Shown here piece after piece: positions 1 through 9,114 of a stretch of 57,509 nt of DNA; the first letter of the stretch is position 1; each line of letters begins with the position of its first letter. The notes under the pieces were generated by a model. The model saw nothing but the letters and a program-made list of their open reading frames with translations. It did no database searches and had not been told where the DNA came from. The stretch is from JBDTNL01 sp039933785 (GTDB lineage Bacteria; Acidobacteriota; Thermoanaerobaculia; Multivoradales; JAGPDF01). The DNA is taken from positions 1-57,509 of the forward strand of contig JBDTNL010000019.1 in the NCBI GenBank assembly GCA_039933785.1. Direction: 5' to 3'. The position numbers and the translations under genes were made by a program.

Positions 1-126
1 CTTCTGCAGGGCAAGTATGCCGATGGCATCGCCGAATACGGCAAGGCCGAGGCGCACATGATGATGCTGGCCGATGCGCTAACGAACGGCCTCATCGCAA
101 CCTTCCCGAAGAAGTTCGAGAAGTGA
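1..126 (+). CDS. C-terminal fragment of a small helical protein (cut by window edge)
   Basis: An open frame enters from the left edge and stops with TGA after 41 codons. The tail reads as one amphipathic helix with a run of three methionines (HMMMLADALTNGL) and ends in FPKKFEK. This resembles the last helix of a roughly 190-residue helical-bundle family common in Bacillus-type genomes, which ends in 'MADxxxxGIxxQFP' and has no settled function. That match is from memory of the family only. It converges on hyuB across 44 bp in which I see no clear terminator. Confidence 0.55.
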   Translation, partial: LLQGKYADGIAEYGKAEAHMMMLADALTNGLIATFPKKFEK

Positions 127-170
127 CGGCAGGAGTACCCTGAGGTAATCGCCTACGACCGACTAGGGGA

Positions 171-1724
171 CTAGGCCGCTCCCCAACCTCCGCCGCCGGG
201 GGTCTCGAGCACCAGCCGATCGCCCGGGAAGACCTCGCAGCCGTCTACCGGGCCGAGCGTCACGATCTCGCCAGAAGCCCGGATCACGCGCTGCCGTCCG
301 GCTTCACCCTCGCCGCCTCCGGCGACGCCGTATGGGCGCTCACGACGGTGTTGGGTAAGCACTGAGAGCGACATCGGCTCGAGAAACGTGATCTCGCGGA
401 CCACCCCGTCGCCGCCTCGCCACTGGCCGGCGCCCCCCGAGCCCCGACGGACCGCGAAGCGTTCGAGGCGCACCGGATAGCGATGCTCCAAAACCTCGGG
501 ATCGGTGATCCGCGTGTTGGTCATATGGCTGTGCACCGCGCTCGCGCCGTCGAAGCCCGGGCCGGCGCCGCAGCCGCCACACACCGTTTCGTAGAAGCCG
601 AAGTGCGCATTGCCGAACAGCGTGTTGTTCATCGTGCCCTGGCTGCAGGCGGCCAGACCGAGTGCTTTGAGCAGGGTGTCGACCAGCCGCTGGCTGGTCT
701 CGACGTTGCCACCCACCACCGCCGGCGACTCGGCTGGCGTGCCGGAAAAGTCGGGATTGAGCAACGTGCCCGCGGGAATCGTTAGATCGACATCGGCCAA
801 CAGCCCTTCGTTGAGCGGCAGCGGCACGCCGTCATCGCCAGCAAGTAGACGCAGCACGTAGAGCACGACGCTGCGCACGATGGCCGGGGTCATGTTGAGA
901 TTTCCCGGATGCACCGGGCTGGTTCCCGTGAAATCGAAGTGGGCACGACCCGCGGCGATATCGATCGCTATGTGAAGCTCGCTTCCGTCATCGAGCCGTT
1001 CCCGAGCCTCACGCCGGCCCGGTTCCAGGCGCAGGAACGCATCCCGCATACGTTGCGCCGCGCGCTCTTGGATCGCCGCCATGGCCCCGCGCACCGCCTC
1101 CCCGCCGTACTGCCCCGCCAGACGTTCGAGGCCCTGCTGCCCCCGGCGCACCGCGGCGAGGGCGGCGTTCAGATCGGCGAGGTTCTCCTCCACGGAGCGC
1201 GAGGGAAAGGGGCCGCCCCGAAGCTCGGCCTCGAGCTCCTGCCAACGCGCTTCACCCGAGCGCAGCAGATGAAACGGTGCCAGCACCACGCCTTCTTCCG
1301 CGAGGCACCGTGCGTCGGGCGGCATGGAACCGGGCCGCTTGCCTCCGATCTCGGCGTGGTGCGCGCGATTGGCGACCCAGCCGAGCAGCTCGCCGTTCGG
1401 GCTGTTCACCGGGGCGAGCACGGTGACGTCAGGCAGATGAGAGCCGCCGAAACCAGGGTGATTCGTCACCACCACGTCGCCGGGAGCGATCTCGATTGCG
1501 GCTCGAACTCGGCGCACGCATTCGCCGAGAGCGCCGAGGTGCACCGGAATGTGGGGCGCGTTGACTACCAGCGAGCCCGAGGCATCGAGGAGCGCGCAGG
1601 AGAAATCCAGGCGCTCCTTGACGTTGGTCGAGATGGCGGTGCGCCGCAGCATCTCACCCATCTCGGCGGCGAGCGCGCCGAAGCGATGGGTGAAGAGCTC
1701 GAGGTCGGCGGCCGAAATCGCCAC
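171..1724 (-). CDS. hyuB: Hydantoinase B / 5-oxoprolinase-type subunit
   Basis: Large subunit partner of an ATP-dependent hydantoinase/oxoprolinase, which opens cyclic amides such as N-methylhydantoin, 5-oxoproline or acetophenone-type substrates. About 517 residues, normal for HyuB. Family hallmarks are LDFSCALLDASG and IPVHLGALGE near the N-terminus, then TNHPGFGGSHLPDVTV, and a glycine-rich C-terminus (TPGGGGWG). A TTG at 1730 is possible, but the GTG at 1724 has AGGA seven bases upstream, while the TTG has almost no spacing. The Shine-Dalgarno overlaps the stop codon of the phosphatase gene upstream, so the two are probably translationally coupled. The hyuA partner is one gene upstream, separated by that phosphatase. 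The substrate cannot be told from sequence. Confidence 0.9.
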   Translation of the reverse strand: MAISAADLELFTHRFGALAAEMGEMLRRTAISTNVKERLDFSCALLDASGSLVVNAPHIPVHLGALGECVRRVRAAIEIAPGDVVVTNHPGFGGSHLPDVTVLAPVNSPNGELLGWVANRAHHAEIGGKRPGSMPPDARCLAEEGVVLAPFHLLRSGEARWQELEAELRGGPFPSRSVEENLADLNAALAAVRRGQQGLERLAGQYGGEAVRGAMAAIQERAAQRMRDAFLRLEPGRREARERLDDGSELHIAIDIAAGRAHFDFTGTSPVHPGNLNMTPAIVRSVVLYVLRLLAGDDGVPLPLNEGLLADVDLTIPAGTLLNPDFSGTPAESPAVVGGNVETSQRLVDTLLKALGLAACSQGTMNNTLFGNAHFGFYETVCGGCGAGPGFDGASAVHSHMTNTRITDPEVLEHRYPVRLERFAVRRGSGGAGQWRGGDGVVREITFLEPMSLSVLTQHRRERPYGVAGGGEGEAGRQRVIRASGEIVTLGPVDGCEVFPGDRLVLETPGGGGWGAA

Positions 1725-1733
1725 GGACAATTC

Positions 1734-3386
1734 CTAGGACGCCGCGAGCCGCCGCACCAGCACGGCCGTGGTGTCGTCCTTGGGCGGCGCACCGATGGCG
1801 AAAGCAGCGAGATCGTCGAACAAGGCGCCCGAAATCTCCTCGAGCTTGCCGGTACCACGGGTCTCGATCAGTGCGGTCAGGCGCTCCATGCCGTATTCAT
1901 TCTCGGTCACGTTCTCGCACTCGGTGACTCCATCGGTGTAGAGCAGCAGCAGATCGCCGGGCTCGAGACGCGCATGCCCGAGCTGGAAGACTCCGGGAAA
2001 GATCAGACCGACCACGGGGCCGGTGGCATCGAGCGGCCGAGCCTTCCCCTCGTGTACGACGAGCGGCGGGTTGTGCCCGGCGTTGACGTAGCTGAAGTCG
2101 CCGGTCAGAGGGTCGAGCTCGCCGTAGAAGGCGGTGACATATTTCGCCGCCGGCGAGTTCTCGAACATCACCAAATTGAGGCGGGTCAGCAGCTCTTCGG
2201 GTCGCAGTCCGGAGCCCGCGAGCGATCGGAGCGATGCCTGAAAGGCCGCCATGAGCAAGGCCGCGCCAACTCCTTTTCCCGACACATCGGCGATCACCAG
2301 GCCAAGGCGCCCGTCGGGCAAGCGCAGGTAGTCGAAGTAGTCGCCACCGATCTCGTAGCAGGAATGCGAGGCGCCGCGCAGCTCCCAGCCCGCGACCTCG
2401 GGCGCGGCCTGGGGCAGCAAACGGCGTTGAATCTGCGCCGCCACCTTGAGCTGCTCCTCCATGCGCTCGGTCTCGATCTGCTGCGCCATGAGCCGGGCGT
2501 TCTCGACCTTGACCGCCGCCATGTTGGCGATCAATCCCAGAAGCCGTAGATCGCTCTGCGAGAACGCGCGGTCGGAGATCTGGTTGTCGGCGTAGATCAG
2601 GCCGATTACGTTCTGCTCGTTCCAGAGCGGCACGCAGATCACCGAGCGCACGCCCTGGATGCGAATACTCTGGGCGCTCGCCAGCCGATCGTCGGTCTGC
2701 GCATCGAGAGTCAGCACGCCCTTTTGCTCTTCCATCACCTGCTGCACCACCGTGCGGCTGATCTGCAAGGGCGGCGCGCCCTTCGGCACCCGCACCACGC
2801 GAGCGTCGAGTTCGCCATCAGGGCGCCGCAGCATCAAGGCGCCGCGATCCGCGCGCACAGCGCGAAACACGATGTCCATGACCACTTCGAGCAGACGATC
2901 GATCGGATAGTGCGTGATCAGCGTCGCCGCGGCGTCGTTGAGCGCCGGCCAGATTCCGGCGTCGCCCGGCTTCGGCAAGACGCCCGAGCGCGACTCCTCG
3001 GCGTAGCGGCGAAAGTTCAGCTGATCGCGGTTGAGGACGTAGGTGTCGCTCGGCGTCGACATGCCGCCGTCGGCGGTGAGCTTCACCGAGTCGGTGGCGC
3101 TCGCCAGCACGCGAATGCGCACGTCGCCGCAGCGCACCTCGTCGCCCGGTTTGATCGGCACCGCCCCGGTCAGCTGCTGACCGTTGACGAACGTACCGTT
3201 GCGGCTCCCGAGATCCTCGACCGAATAGCCGTCACCCTGAGCGAAGAGCCGCGCGTGCCGTCTGGAGAGCGACAGGCTGGGGATGGACAGATCGCTGTCC
3301 GTCGCGCGGCCGATCGACATCTGCTCGCGGCGCAAGTCGACTTCGTACGCGGGACGCTCGGGGGGCTCGATGCGGAGGGTCGGCAT
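1734..3386 (-). CDS. FHA-GAF-SpoIIE (PP2C-type) serine phosphatase
   Basis: 550 residues with three modules. An FHA domain fills about residues 1-100 (SIGRATDSD, LSRRHARL, DLGSRNGTFVNG), a phosphothreonine-peptide reader. A GAF domain spans about 160-305 (VICVPLWNEQNVIGLIYADN). A SpoIIE-type PP2C phosphatase spans about 330-548 with metal-binding motifs GGDYFD, DVSGKG, TDGVTE and DDTT. It probably dephosphorylates a regulatory protein such as an anti-sigma antagonist after binding a phosphoprotein and a small ligand; the targets are unknown. There is no signal peptide or membrane helix. It starts 12 bp after hyuA and ends 9 bp before the preferred hyuB start, so it is embedded in the hydantoinase operon. 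Confidence 0.93.
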   Translation of the reverse strand: MPTLRIEPPERPAYEVDLRREQMSIGRATDSDLSIPSLSLSRRHARLFAQGDGYSVEDLGSRNGTFVNGQQLTGAVPIKPGDEVRCGDVRIRVLASATDSVKLTADGGMSTPSDTYVLNRDQLNFRRYAEESRSGVLPKPGDAGIWPALNDAAATLITHYPIDRLLEVVMDIVFRAVRADRGALMLRRPDGELDARVVRVPKGAPPLQISRTVVQQVMEEQKGVLTLDAQTDDRLASAQSIRIQGVRSVICVPLWNEQNVIGLIYADNQISDRAFSQSDLRLLGLIANMAAVKVENARLMAQQIETERMEEQLKVAAQIQRRLLPQAAPEVAGWELRGASHSCYEIGGDYFDYLRLPDGRLGLVIADVSGKGVGAALLMAAFQASLRSLAGSGLRPEELLTRLNLVMFENSPAAKYVTAFYGELDPLTGDFSYVNAGHNPPLVVHEGKARPLDATGPVVGLIFPGVFQLGHARLEPGDLLLLYTDGVTECENVTENEYGMERLTALIETRGTGKLEEISGALFDDLAAFAIGAPPKDDTTAVLVRRLAAS

Positions 3387-3398
3387 CGAAGCGGAATC

Positions 3399-5678
3399 TT
3401 AGCCCGGAACGCGGGTCGCGTCCGGTCGCCAGAGTACGAGCGCCCCGGCGCGGTCGAGAACGGCATGCCAGCCCGGTTCGACCACCGTCGAGGAGTGCGC
3501 CTCGAGGACCAGCGCCGGGCCCCTGAAGGCTTGCCCCTCGCTGAGCTCCGAGCGCTGGAACAACGGAACCACTTGGCATCCTCCGTCGAAGAACGCTCGC
3601 CCCTGCTCGTTGCTTCCGGCCCTGGTGAGAGGCCGCGCGGGGGTCTCCGACGGCGCCGTCTCACCACTCTCGATTCCACCCGCCGCGACCACGCGCAAGG
3701 AATCGACCTCGAGGCCCCGCGGCGGCGCTGGGTAGCCATAGATCTCGCGATAGGCACGCCGAAAGGCGGTGTCGACTTCGTCGACCGCGACGTTCTCTCC
3801 TGACAATTCGATCTGCAGAGCCGCATCTTGACCGAGCAGGCGAACGCCGGCGATTCGCCGCCGCAGAGTGACCGCGGACTCAGGAACGCCCTGCGCGGCT
3901 ACGTCAGCGCGGGCCTTGGCCTCGAGTTCGCCGAGGCGTCGCGGGAGCTCGAGCCGTTCGTCGAGTGGCAGCAGAACCTGCTGTTCAGCGAAGCGTTCGA
4001 TCACCGCGGAGCCCAGACCCAAGGCGCTCAGCAGGCCGGCGTCCCGGGGCACCAGCACGCGTTGCATGCCGAGCAAATCGGCCACCGCCGAAGCATGTTG
4101 CCCGCCGGCGCCGCCGAACGCGAGCAGGGTGCTTGAACGCGGGTCGTACCCTTCGCGCACTGAGATCCGCCGGATCGCCTCGGCCATGCGCTCGTTGGCG
4201 ATGCGGAGGAAGCCCTGCAGCACCTCCTCGCGGCTCTCCCTCGCCGCTAGGCGGCCCAAAACTCGATCCAGGGCCTGCTCCGCCGCGGCGACGACGATCG
4301 GGATGCCGAAGCGCTCAGGGCGAAGACGGCCGAGCAGCAAATTGACGTCGGTGAGCGTCAGCGGCCCGCCGGCGCCATAGCAGGCCGGGCCGGGATTCGC
4401 GCCGGCGCTGTCCGGGCCGACCCGGAGGGCGAGTCCGTCGGTGTCGCAGATCGAGCCACCTCCCGCCGCCACGGTCTCGATGCGCAGGGCGGGCGCCACC
4501 ACCGTCGCGTCGCCCACCGCGTGCTCGAAGGAATACTCCAAGCGCCCGGCATAGCGCGAGACGTCGGTGGAGGTGCCACCCATGTCGAAGGCAATCAGCT
4601 CGTCGACACCCGAGCGCGCGGCGCTCTCGACGGCACCGACAACGCCGCCTGCCGGGCCCGAGAGCAACGCGTCCTTGGCGCGGAAGGCGGACCGCTCGAG
4701 CAGGCCACCGGCACTGGTCATCACATGCAGCGCGGTGACTCCTCCTGCCGCGACGCGATCGAGATACCCGCCGACCATCGGCGCCAGATACGCATCGACC
4801 ACGGCGGTTTGCGCCCGAGCCAGCAGGCCGATCCGGGGCGCGATCTCGCCCGAGAGTGAAACGTGCCGGAATCCGGCGTCGCGCAGTACCTCCCCCACCT
4901 GCCGCTCGCTTCGTGAATCGCGATAGCCATGCATAAGCGCCACGGCGGCACTACGAATGCCTCGCGCCACGCACCCTCGCGCCGCGCGCTCGACCGCCTC
5001 GAGATCGAGCGGCGCGAGCACCCTGCCGTCCGCTCCCAGCCGGCCGCTTACTTCGACCGTCGTCTCGTGCAAGGGATGGGGCTTGCGCACCTGCAGCGCG
5101 AAGAGGTCGGCGCGTTGCTGGGTCGCGATCTCGAGCAAGTCCGCGAAGCCTCCGGTGATGAAGAGCGCCACGCGGGCGCCCTTGCGCTCGAGCAATGCGT
5201 TCGTGCCGTGGGTGGTGGCGAGGCGCATCTGCATGGGCGGTAGCTGACTGTCCATCGCGGTGCCGGTAACCAGTCGCGCAGCCAGCACGGGCGCTTCTTC
5301 CGGCGAGCGAATCTCGAACGTCGCCGTGAGGCCACCAAGCTCCGGCAGCGCGTGGGGCGATGCGAGCTCGATCTCGTTCCGCTCGGGATCAAAGCGAACG
5401 AGGGGGGTGAAGTCTCCGGACGCACCGAGCCAACAGAGAGTGCATCCGGAGAAGAAATCTGGGCCGACCCGCCACGGAGCCTCGACGCGAAACCGGTGCG
5501 AGTCGACAACTTCGACCGCGCGGCCACGCAAAGCGCTGGTGCTCAGGACCTTGGCGCGGTGCACCGCGCCCGAAGGGTCGATTGCCAGGCAATCGGTGAA
5601 GGTACCGCCGGTATCGATCCAAACCCGCCACGCTCCCGACGGCGGTGCGGAGGGTCGTGCGCCGGCCGGCGACGCCAT
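3399..5678 (-). CDS. hyuA: Hydantoinase A / 5-oxoprolinase-type subunit
   Basis: ATP-binding subunit of the HyuA/HyuB amidohydrolase. The N-terminus has the family signature WIDTGGTFTDC at about residue 20, and the ASKHA-like core has AFDMGGTSTDVS near the middle. Length of 759 residues is at the long end for a stand-alone HyuA. The start ATG at 5678 lies 2 bp after the stop of the upstream TPR lipoprotein gene. The frame stays open much further upstream, but that extension would overlap the lipoprotein gene and looks non-coding. A GGG-rich loop (AFGGAGGQHA) fits phosphate binding. It lies in the murJ operon, two genes before hyuB. Confidence 0.92.
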   Translation of the reverse strand: MASPAGARPSAPPSGAWRVWIDTGGTFTDCLAIDPSGAVHRAKVLSTSALRGRAVEVVDSHRFRVEAPWRVGPDFFSGCTLCWLGASGDFTPLVRFDPERNEIELASPHALPELGGLTATFEIRSPEEAPVLAARLVTGTAMDSQLPPMQMRLATTHGTNALLERKGARVALFITGGFADLLEIATQQRADLFALQVRKPHPLHETTVEVSGRLGADGRVLAPLDLEAVERAARGCVARGIRSAAVALMHGYRDSRSERQVGEVLRDAGFRHVSLSGEIAPRIGLLARAQTAVVDAYLAPMVGGYLDRVAAGGVTALHVMTSAGGLLERSAFRAKDALLSGPAGGVVGAVESAARSGVDELIAFDMGGTSTDVSRYAGRLEYSFEHAVGDATVVAPALRIETVAAGGGSICDTDGLALRVGPDSAGANPGPACYGAGGPLTLTDVNLLLGRLRPERFGIPIVVAAAEQALDRVLGRLAARESREEVLQGFLRIANERMAEAIRRISVREGYDPRSSTLLAFGGAGGQHASAVADLLGMQRVLVPRDAGLLSALGLGSAVIERFAEQQVLLPLDERLELPRRLGELEAKARADVAAQGVPESAVTLRRRIAGVRLLGQDAALQIELSGENVAVDEVDTAFRRAYREIYGYPAPPRGLEVDSLRVVAAGGIESGETAPSETPARPLTRAGSNEQGRAFFDGGCQVVPLFQRSELSEGQAFRGPALVLEAHSSTVVEPGWHAVLDRAGALVLWRPDATRVPG

Positions 5679-5680
5679 GC

Positions 5681-6904
5681 TCAGTTCAGGGACGGCGGCG
5701 AGGCGAAGCTCGTTTGGCTCGGCGGGATCGAGGGCTGCCGACGCTGAGCGGAGCGCACCGGCGTCGCGGGCGCCGCGTTCAGACGCTGAGCCAGCTGCTC
5801 GGTTCGCGTGCCTTTCGGGCCGCCTTGGTGCTCGGCCTTGCGCAGCCATTTTCGGGCCCCGGTCGAATCGCCCGATTGGAGGCTCAGCAGGCCCATGGCT
5901 GAATACGGCTCCGGATCGTCGTTCGCAAGACGCATGGCACGCTGATAGAAGCGTTCCGCTTCGACCACGCGTCCGTGGCGAAGATTGAGGTCGCCGAGAT
6001 CGAGATAGCTCCACGGATTCTTGTTGTCGCGGCGATCCACGAAGGCGAGCAGGTCCATCGCCTCGGATTCCTTGCCTTCCATCCTCAGCAGGGCCGCCAG
6101 ATTCTGATACGCGGAGAGCGCGTTGGGGTCGACCTCCAAGGCCTTGCGGTAGGCGGTCTGGGCCGCGTCCATCTTGCCCAGTCGGCGCAGCGCCACACCA
6201 TAGTTGACCCAAGCTCCGGGCAGGCCGGCGTCGAGAGCGACCGCCGTGGCGAGCCAACGCTCGGCCGATGGGTTATCTCCGTCGCGCAGCAGACGCGCGC
6301 CGCGATTGGAATAGAACATCGAGATCGCGGTGAGATCCGAGATCGTGCGCACCTGACGGTAGGCCTTGGCCTGCCCGAGCGTGAAGTCGAGCAACGTCTG
6401 ATCGCTCTTGTCTCCATAGCCCGCGGTCACGTGCCCGGATACGATGATCAGGTCGCCTTCCTTGGTGAAGCCCTGCAGATCCTTAACCTCGACGAAATAC
6501 GCCGGCACGTCGATCTCGCGCGCCAAGCCGACGAAGATGTTGGTGAACGAGAGACAGTTCGCTCGCCCGCTGGCAAAGACCTCCTCGGCGGTAGCGGTGT
6601 TGTCGCTCTGGTACTCCAGGTTCATGCCCTCTTTGGCGAGCAGGGCGCTTAGCAGTTGGCGCAGCTTCTCCTTCGGCGGCGCGTCCGCGTTCACCTGGGC
6701 GCGGGCCCAGACCCGCATCGAATCGCTGACCGCGAATGGAACCACGACCGCGGCTGGATTCAGCGCCCGGGCGCGCAAGGCGGCGTCGAGGTCGCGGACG
6801 CGGCCGGTCGAGTCAATCGCCGCGCAGGAGGTGAACAGAGCCAGAGCTCCCGCCGCGGCGATTCCCCGGGGGAGTGTTCCCAACGCTTTCATCGTCCGGC
6901 TCAC
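5681..6904 (-). CDS. Lipoprotein with transglutaminase-like domain and TPR repeats
   Basis: 407 residues. The signal peptide ends in the lipobox LFTSC (Cys at about residue 27), so it is probably membrane-anchored. Residues about 100-200 form a transglutaminase-like fold with the order Cys (SGRANCLSF), His (VSGHVTAGY) and Asp (LLDFTLG) expected for a papain-type triad. At least four TPR units follow at about 210-360, and the C-terminal 40 residues are Pro/Ser-rich. The GTG start overlaps the murJ stop in GTGA, implying coupling; an ATG four codons later also gives a good signal peptide. Linkage to murJ suggests an envelope or peptidoglycan role. Whether the domain acts as peptidase, transglutaminase or scaffold is unknown. 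Confidence 0.85.
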   Translation of the reverse strand: MSRTMKALGTLPRGIAAAGALALFTSCAAIDSTGRVRDLDAALRARALNPAAVVVPFAVSDSMRVWARAQVNADAPPKEKLRQLLSALLAKEGMNLEYQSDNTATAEEVFASGRANCLSFTNIFVGLAREIDVPAYFVEVKDLQGFTKEGDLIIVSGHVTAGYGDKSDQTLLDFTLGQAKAYRQVRTISDLTAISMFYSNRGARLLRDGDNPSAERWLATAVALDAGLPGAWVNYGVALRRLGKMDAAQTAYRKALEVDPNALSAYQNLAALLRMEGKESEAMDLLAFVDRRDNKNPWSYLDLGDLNLRHGRVVEAERFYQRAMRLANDDPEPYSAMGLLSLQSGDSTGARKWLRKAEHQGGPKGTRTEQLAQRLNAAPATPVRSAQRRQPSIPPSQTSFASPPSLN

Positions 6905-8553
6905 AAGGGGATTCTACGGCCACGACGGCCAAGAGTTCTCAGGCGCTCGAGCCAGCCCTTGGCGGCTTGGACCCCAAAAACGCTCGCTAGGCCCAGATAC
7001 GAGCCGCCGAAGACTCCGAGCACGGCCGCAGCGGCGACCACCGGATGCAGCGCCCGGACGAGCCACCACGCCAGTGCGGCGGGTGCGCCGGCTCCAGCGG
7101 CCGCCAGGATCATCCGGCCGAAACCCGCCAGGGGGAGGTGAAAGCCCGGCAATCGCTGGCGCAGCCGGCGGTCGAGCTGAAACAGCTCCACCCACGCGGC
7201 GAGGCCGGTGGCGAGCGAAAGTCCGGCGGCACCCAGGCGCAGGGTGCTCGGCTGCCCCACCCAGTCGGCCAGCGCCACGCGATCCAACAACAGCATGGCG
7301 GGAACTCCGAGGAGCGCCGACAGCCCGACCCGCAGAACCGCGATGCGCGCCGGAGTACGGGTATCGCCGAAGGAATAGAACGCGTTCTGGAGCAGCCTCG
7401 AGCAGCCCCCGGGGGCCAGCCCAACCGTGAAGCCCGCGAGTACCAGGTAGGTCAGCCAACCGTCGGCGGCATTGAAGCTGCCCGTGCGATAGAGCGCCCC
7501 GACCACCAGCAGTCCGAATCCCGCATACGCGAAGCTGGCAGCAATATTCATGAATCCAACGCTCTGCAAGCTGAGCGACAGGCGCCGTTCGACCAACTCG
7601 GAATGCTCCGGGCCGAGCTTCGCCGAGGAAAGCTCCGGCAGCTCGGCGACGGCGACCGAAGTGCCGAACAGCGCCGCCGGAAGGGCGTAGAGCGTGAAGG
7701 CGTAGCCGAGCGCGCCCACCGCTCCGGGAACCAGGAATGAGGCCAGGAACTGATCGAGATAGGCCGCCGCCTGCACCGCGCCCCGTCCGGCCATGGCCGG
7801 CCACAGGGCGCGAAGGGCCGGCCGGACACCGCCCACCGCGAGCGACCACGAGACGCGAAACCCGCGCATCAGCCGCAACACCAGCGGCATCTGAATCGCG
7901 AACTGGAGGAAGCCTCCCAGCAACGCGCCGGCACAGGCCGCCTGCAACAGTCGATCGAGCGGCACGGCGGCGGCGGCGCCTGGGCCACCGTGGTGGCCCG
8001 CCCACCACAGGGCCCCGATGATCGCGACGTTCCAGAGCACCGGAGCGAAGTACGCGAGAAAGAAACGACGATGGCTGTTCAAGACCCCGAGGGCCCACGC
8101 CGAGAGCACCAGAATGCCGGTCATGGGGAAGATCCAGCGCACCGCCGCGACGGCGAGCGGGAAGCGATCGATCGCCGCGCCGTTCTTCGCATCCGCCAGG
8201 AAGCCGGGCGTGAGCACGGTGACGATTGGCTGCGCGAAGAGCACGCCTAGGAGCGCCAAGCCTCCCGCCGCGGCCAGCAGCAGGCCGAACATCGCACCGG
8301 CGAAGCGGCCGGCATCCTCTCGCTTGCCCTCGGCGAGCAGCCGCGAGTAGATCGGAATGAAGGACGCCGAGAGCGTGCCTTCGCCGAGCAGGTTCTGCAG
8401 GAGATTCGGTCCGCGCAGGGCGGTGCGGAAGACGTCGGCGTGCGGCCCGACGCCGAAGTAGTGCGCCATGGCGCGTTCGCGCAGGAAGCCGGCGATCCGG
8501 CTGGCCAGGATTCCCGCCGCGACCCGGGAGGCCCCGCTGGTTTCAGTCGGCAT
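6901..8553 (-). CDS. murJ: Lipid II flippase MurJ (MviN family)
   Basis: Flips undecaprenyl-linked peptidoglycan precursor across the inner membrane. 550 residues with about 14 hydrophobic segments. The N-terminus is typical of the family: AAGILASRIAGFLRERAMAH, then a GEGTLSASFIPIYS stretch. A C-terminal basic tail (RRGRRIPL) is cytoplasmic. The ATG start lies 27 bp from the divergent fmdB-like gene. It is the first gene of a five-gene minus-strand run, and its stop overlaps the next start by four bases. Confidence 0.95.
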   Translation of the reverse strand: MPTETSGASRVAAGILASRIAGFLRERAMAHYFGVGPHADVFRTALRGPNLLQNLLGEGTLSASFIPIYSRLLAEGKREDAGRFAGAMFGLLLAAAGGLALLGVLFAQPIVTVLTPGFLADAKNGAAIDRFPLAVAAVRWIFPMTGILVLSAWALGVLNSHRRFFLAYFAPVLWNVAIIGALWWAGHHGGPGAAAAVPLDRLLQAACAGALLGGFLQFAIQMPLVLRLMRGFRVSWSLAVGGVRPALRALWPAMAGRGAVQAAAYLDQFLASFLVPGAVGALGYAFTLYALPAALFGTSVAVAELPELSSAKLGPEHSELVERRLSLSLQSVGFMNIAASFAYAGFGLLVVGALYRTGSFNAADGWLTYLVLAGFTVGLAPGGCSRLLQNAFYSFGDTRTPARIAVLRVGLSALLGVPAMLLLDRVALADWVGQPSTLRLGAAGLSLATGLAAWVELFQLDRRLRQRLPGFHLPLAGFGRMILAAAGAGAPAALAWWLVRALHPVVAAAAVLGVFGGSYLGLASVFGVQAAKGWLERLRTLGRRGRRIPL

Positions 8554-8564
8554 TGGTTCGGCGG

Positions 8565-8571
8565 ATAGTAT
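8565..8571. promoter_or_regulatory. Shared -10 box for divergent murJ and fmdB
   Basis: The heptamer ATAGTAT reads TAGTAT toward the fmdB-like gene (9 nt before its ATG) and TACTAT toward murJ (11 nt before its ATG). Only 27 bp separate the two start codons, so the two promoters must overlap. Neither gene has a Shine-Dalgarno sequence, so both transcripts would be leaderless or nearly so. Confidence 0.5.
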
Positions 8572-8580
8572 GTCGCGTGC

Positions 8581-9114
8581 ATGCCGATCTACGAGTTCTA
8601 CTGTCCTGACTGCAATACGGTCTATAGCTTCTTCTCCTCGAGCATCGATACCGACTCCCGCCCGAGCTGCCCACGCTGCGGCCGGGTGAATCTCGAGCGC
8701 AAGCCCTCACGCTTCGCCGCCCTGCGCGGTGGATCGCCAAAGGAAGAGTCCGACGACGAGTCTGCGCTGGGCGACCTGGGCGGCAATCTCGACGAGGAGC
8801 GCATGGAACGCGCCATGGCCGCAATGGCTGGCGAAATGGAGGGCTTCGGTGACGGCGACGGCCCCGAAGACCCGCGAGCCCTGGCCCGCATGCTGCGAAA
8901 GTTCGGCGACGCGACCGGGCTCGACGCCGGGCCGCGCATGGAAGAGATGCTGCGCCGTCTCGAGTCGGGCGAGGATCCCGACGAGCTCGAGTCCGAGATG
9001 AGCGGCGAGGGCGGCACCGACGACGACGGCGATCTCTCGGACTTCTTCCAGGTGCGGAAGGCCGCCAAGGCTGCCCGGCGACCGAAGGTCGACGAAACGC
9101 TCTACTTCCTCTGA
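8581..9114 (+). CDS. FmdB-family zinc ribbon protein
   Basis: 177 residues. The N-terminal FmdB zinc ribbon (MPIYEFYCPDC) has metal ligands C8, C11, C30 and C33. The ribbon is followed by a long acidic, low-complexity, probably flexible region (about 45-150) rich in Glu, Asp and Gly, and a short basic tail. The family is called regulatory, but its role is not established. The long acidic extension is unusual because many members are only 60-110 residues. The 3' end overlaps the 3' end of convergent sufE by 13 bp. Confidence 0.85.
   Translation: MPIYEFYCPDCNTVYSFFSSSIDTDSRPSCPRCGRVNLERKPSRFAALRGGSPKEESDDESALGDLGGNLDEERMERAMAAMAGEMEGFGDGDGPEDPRALARMLRKFGDATGLDAGPRMEEMLRRLESGEDPDELESEMSGEGGTDDDGDLSDFFQVRKAAKAARRPKVDETLYFL

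Noticed and set aside
909..2549. Long antisense frame over hyuB and the FHA-GAF-SpoIIE gene
   Set aside because: High-GC shadow. No domain, start signal or plausible composition; both genes underneath have clear families.
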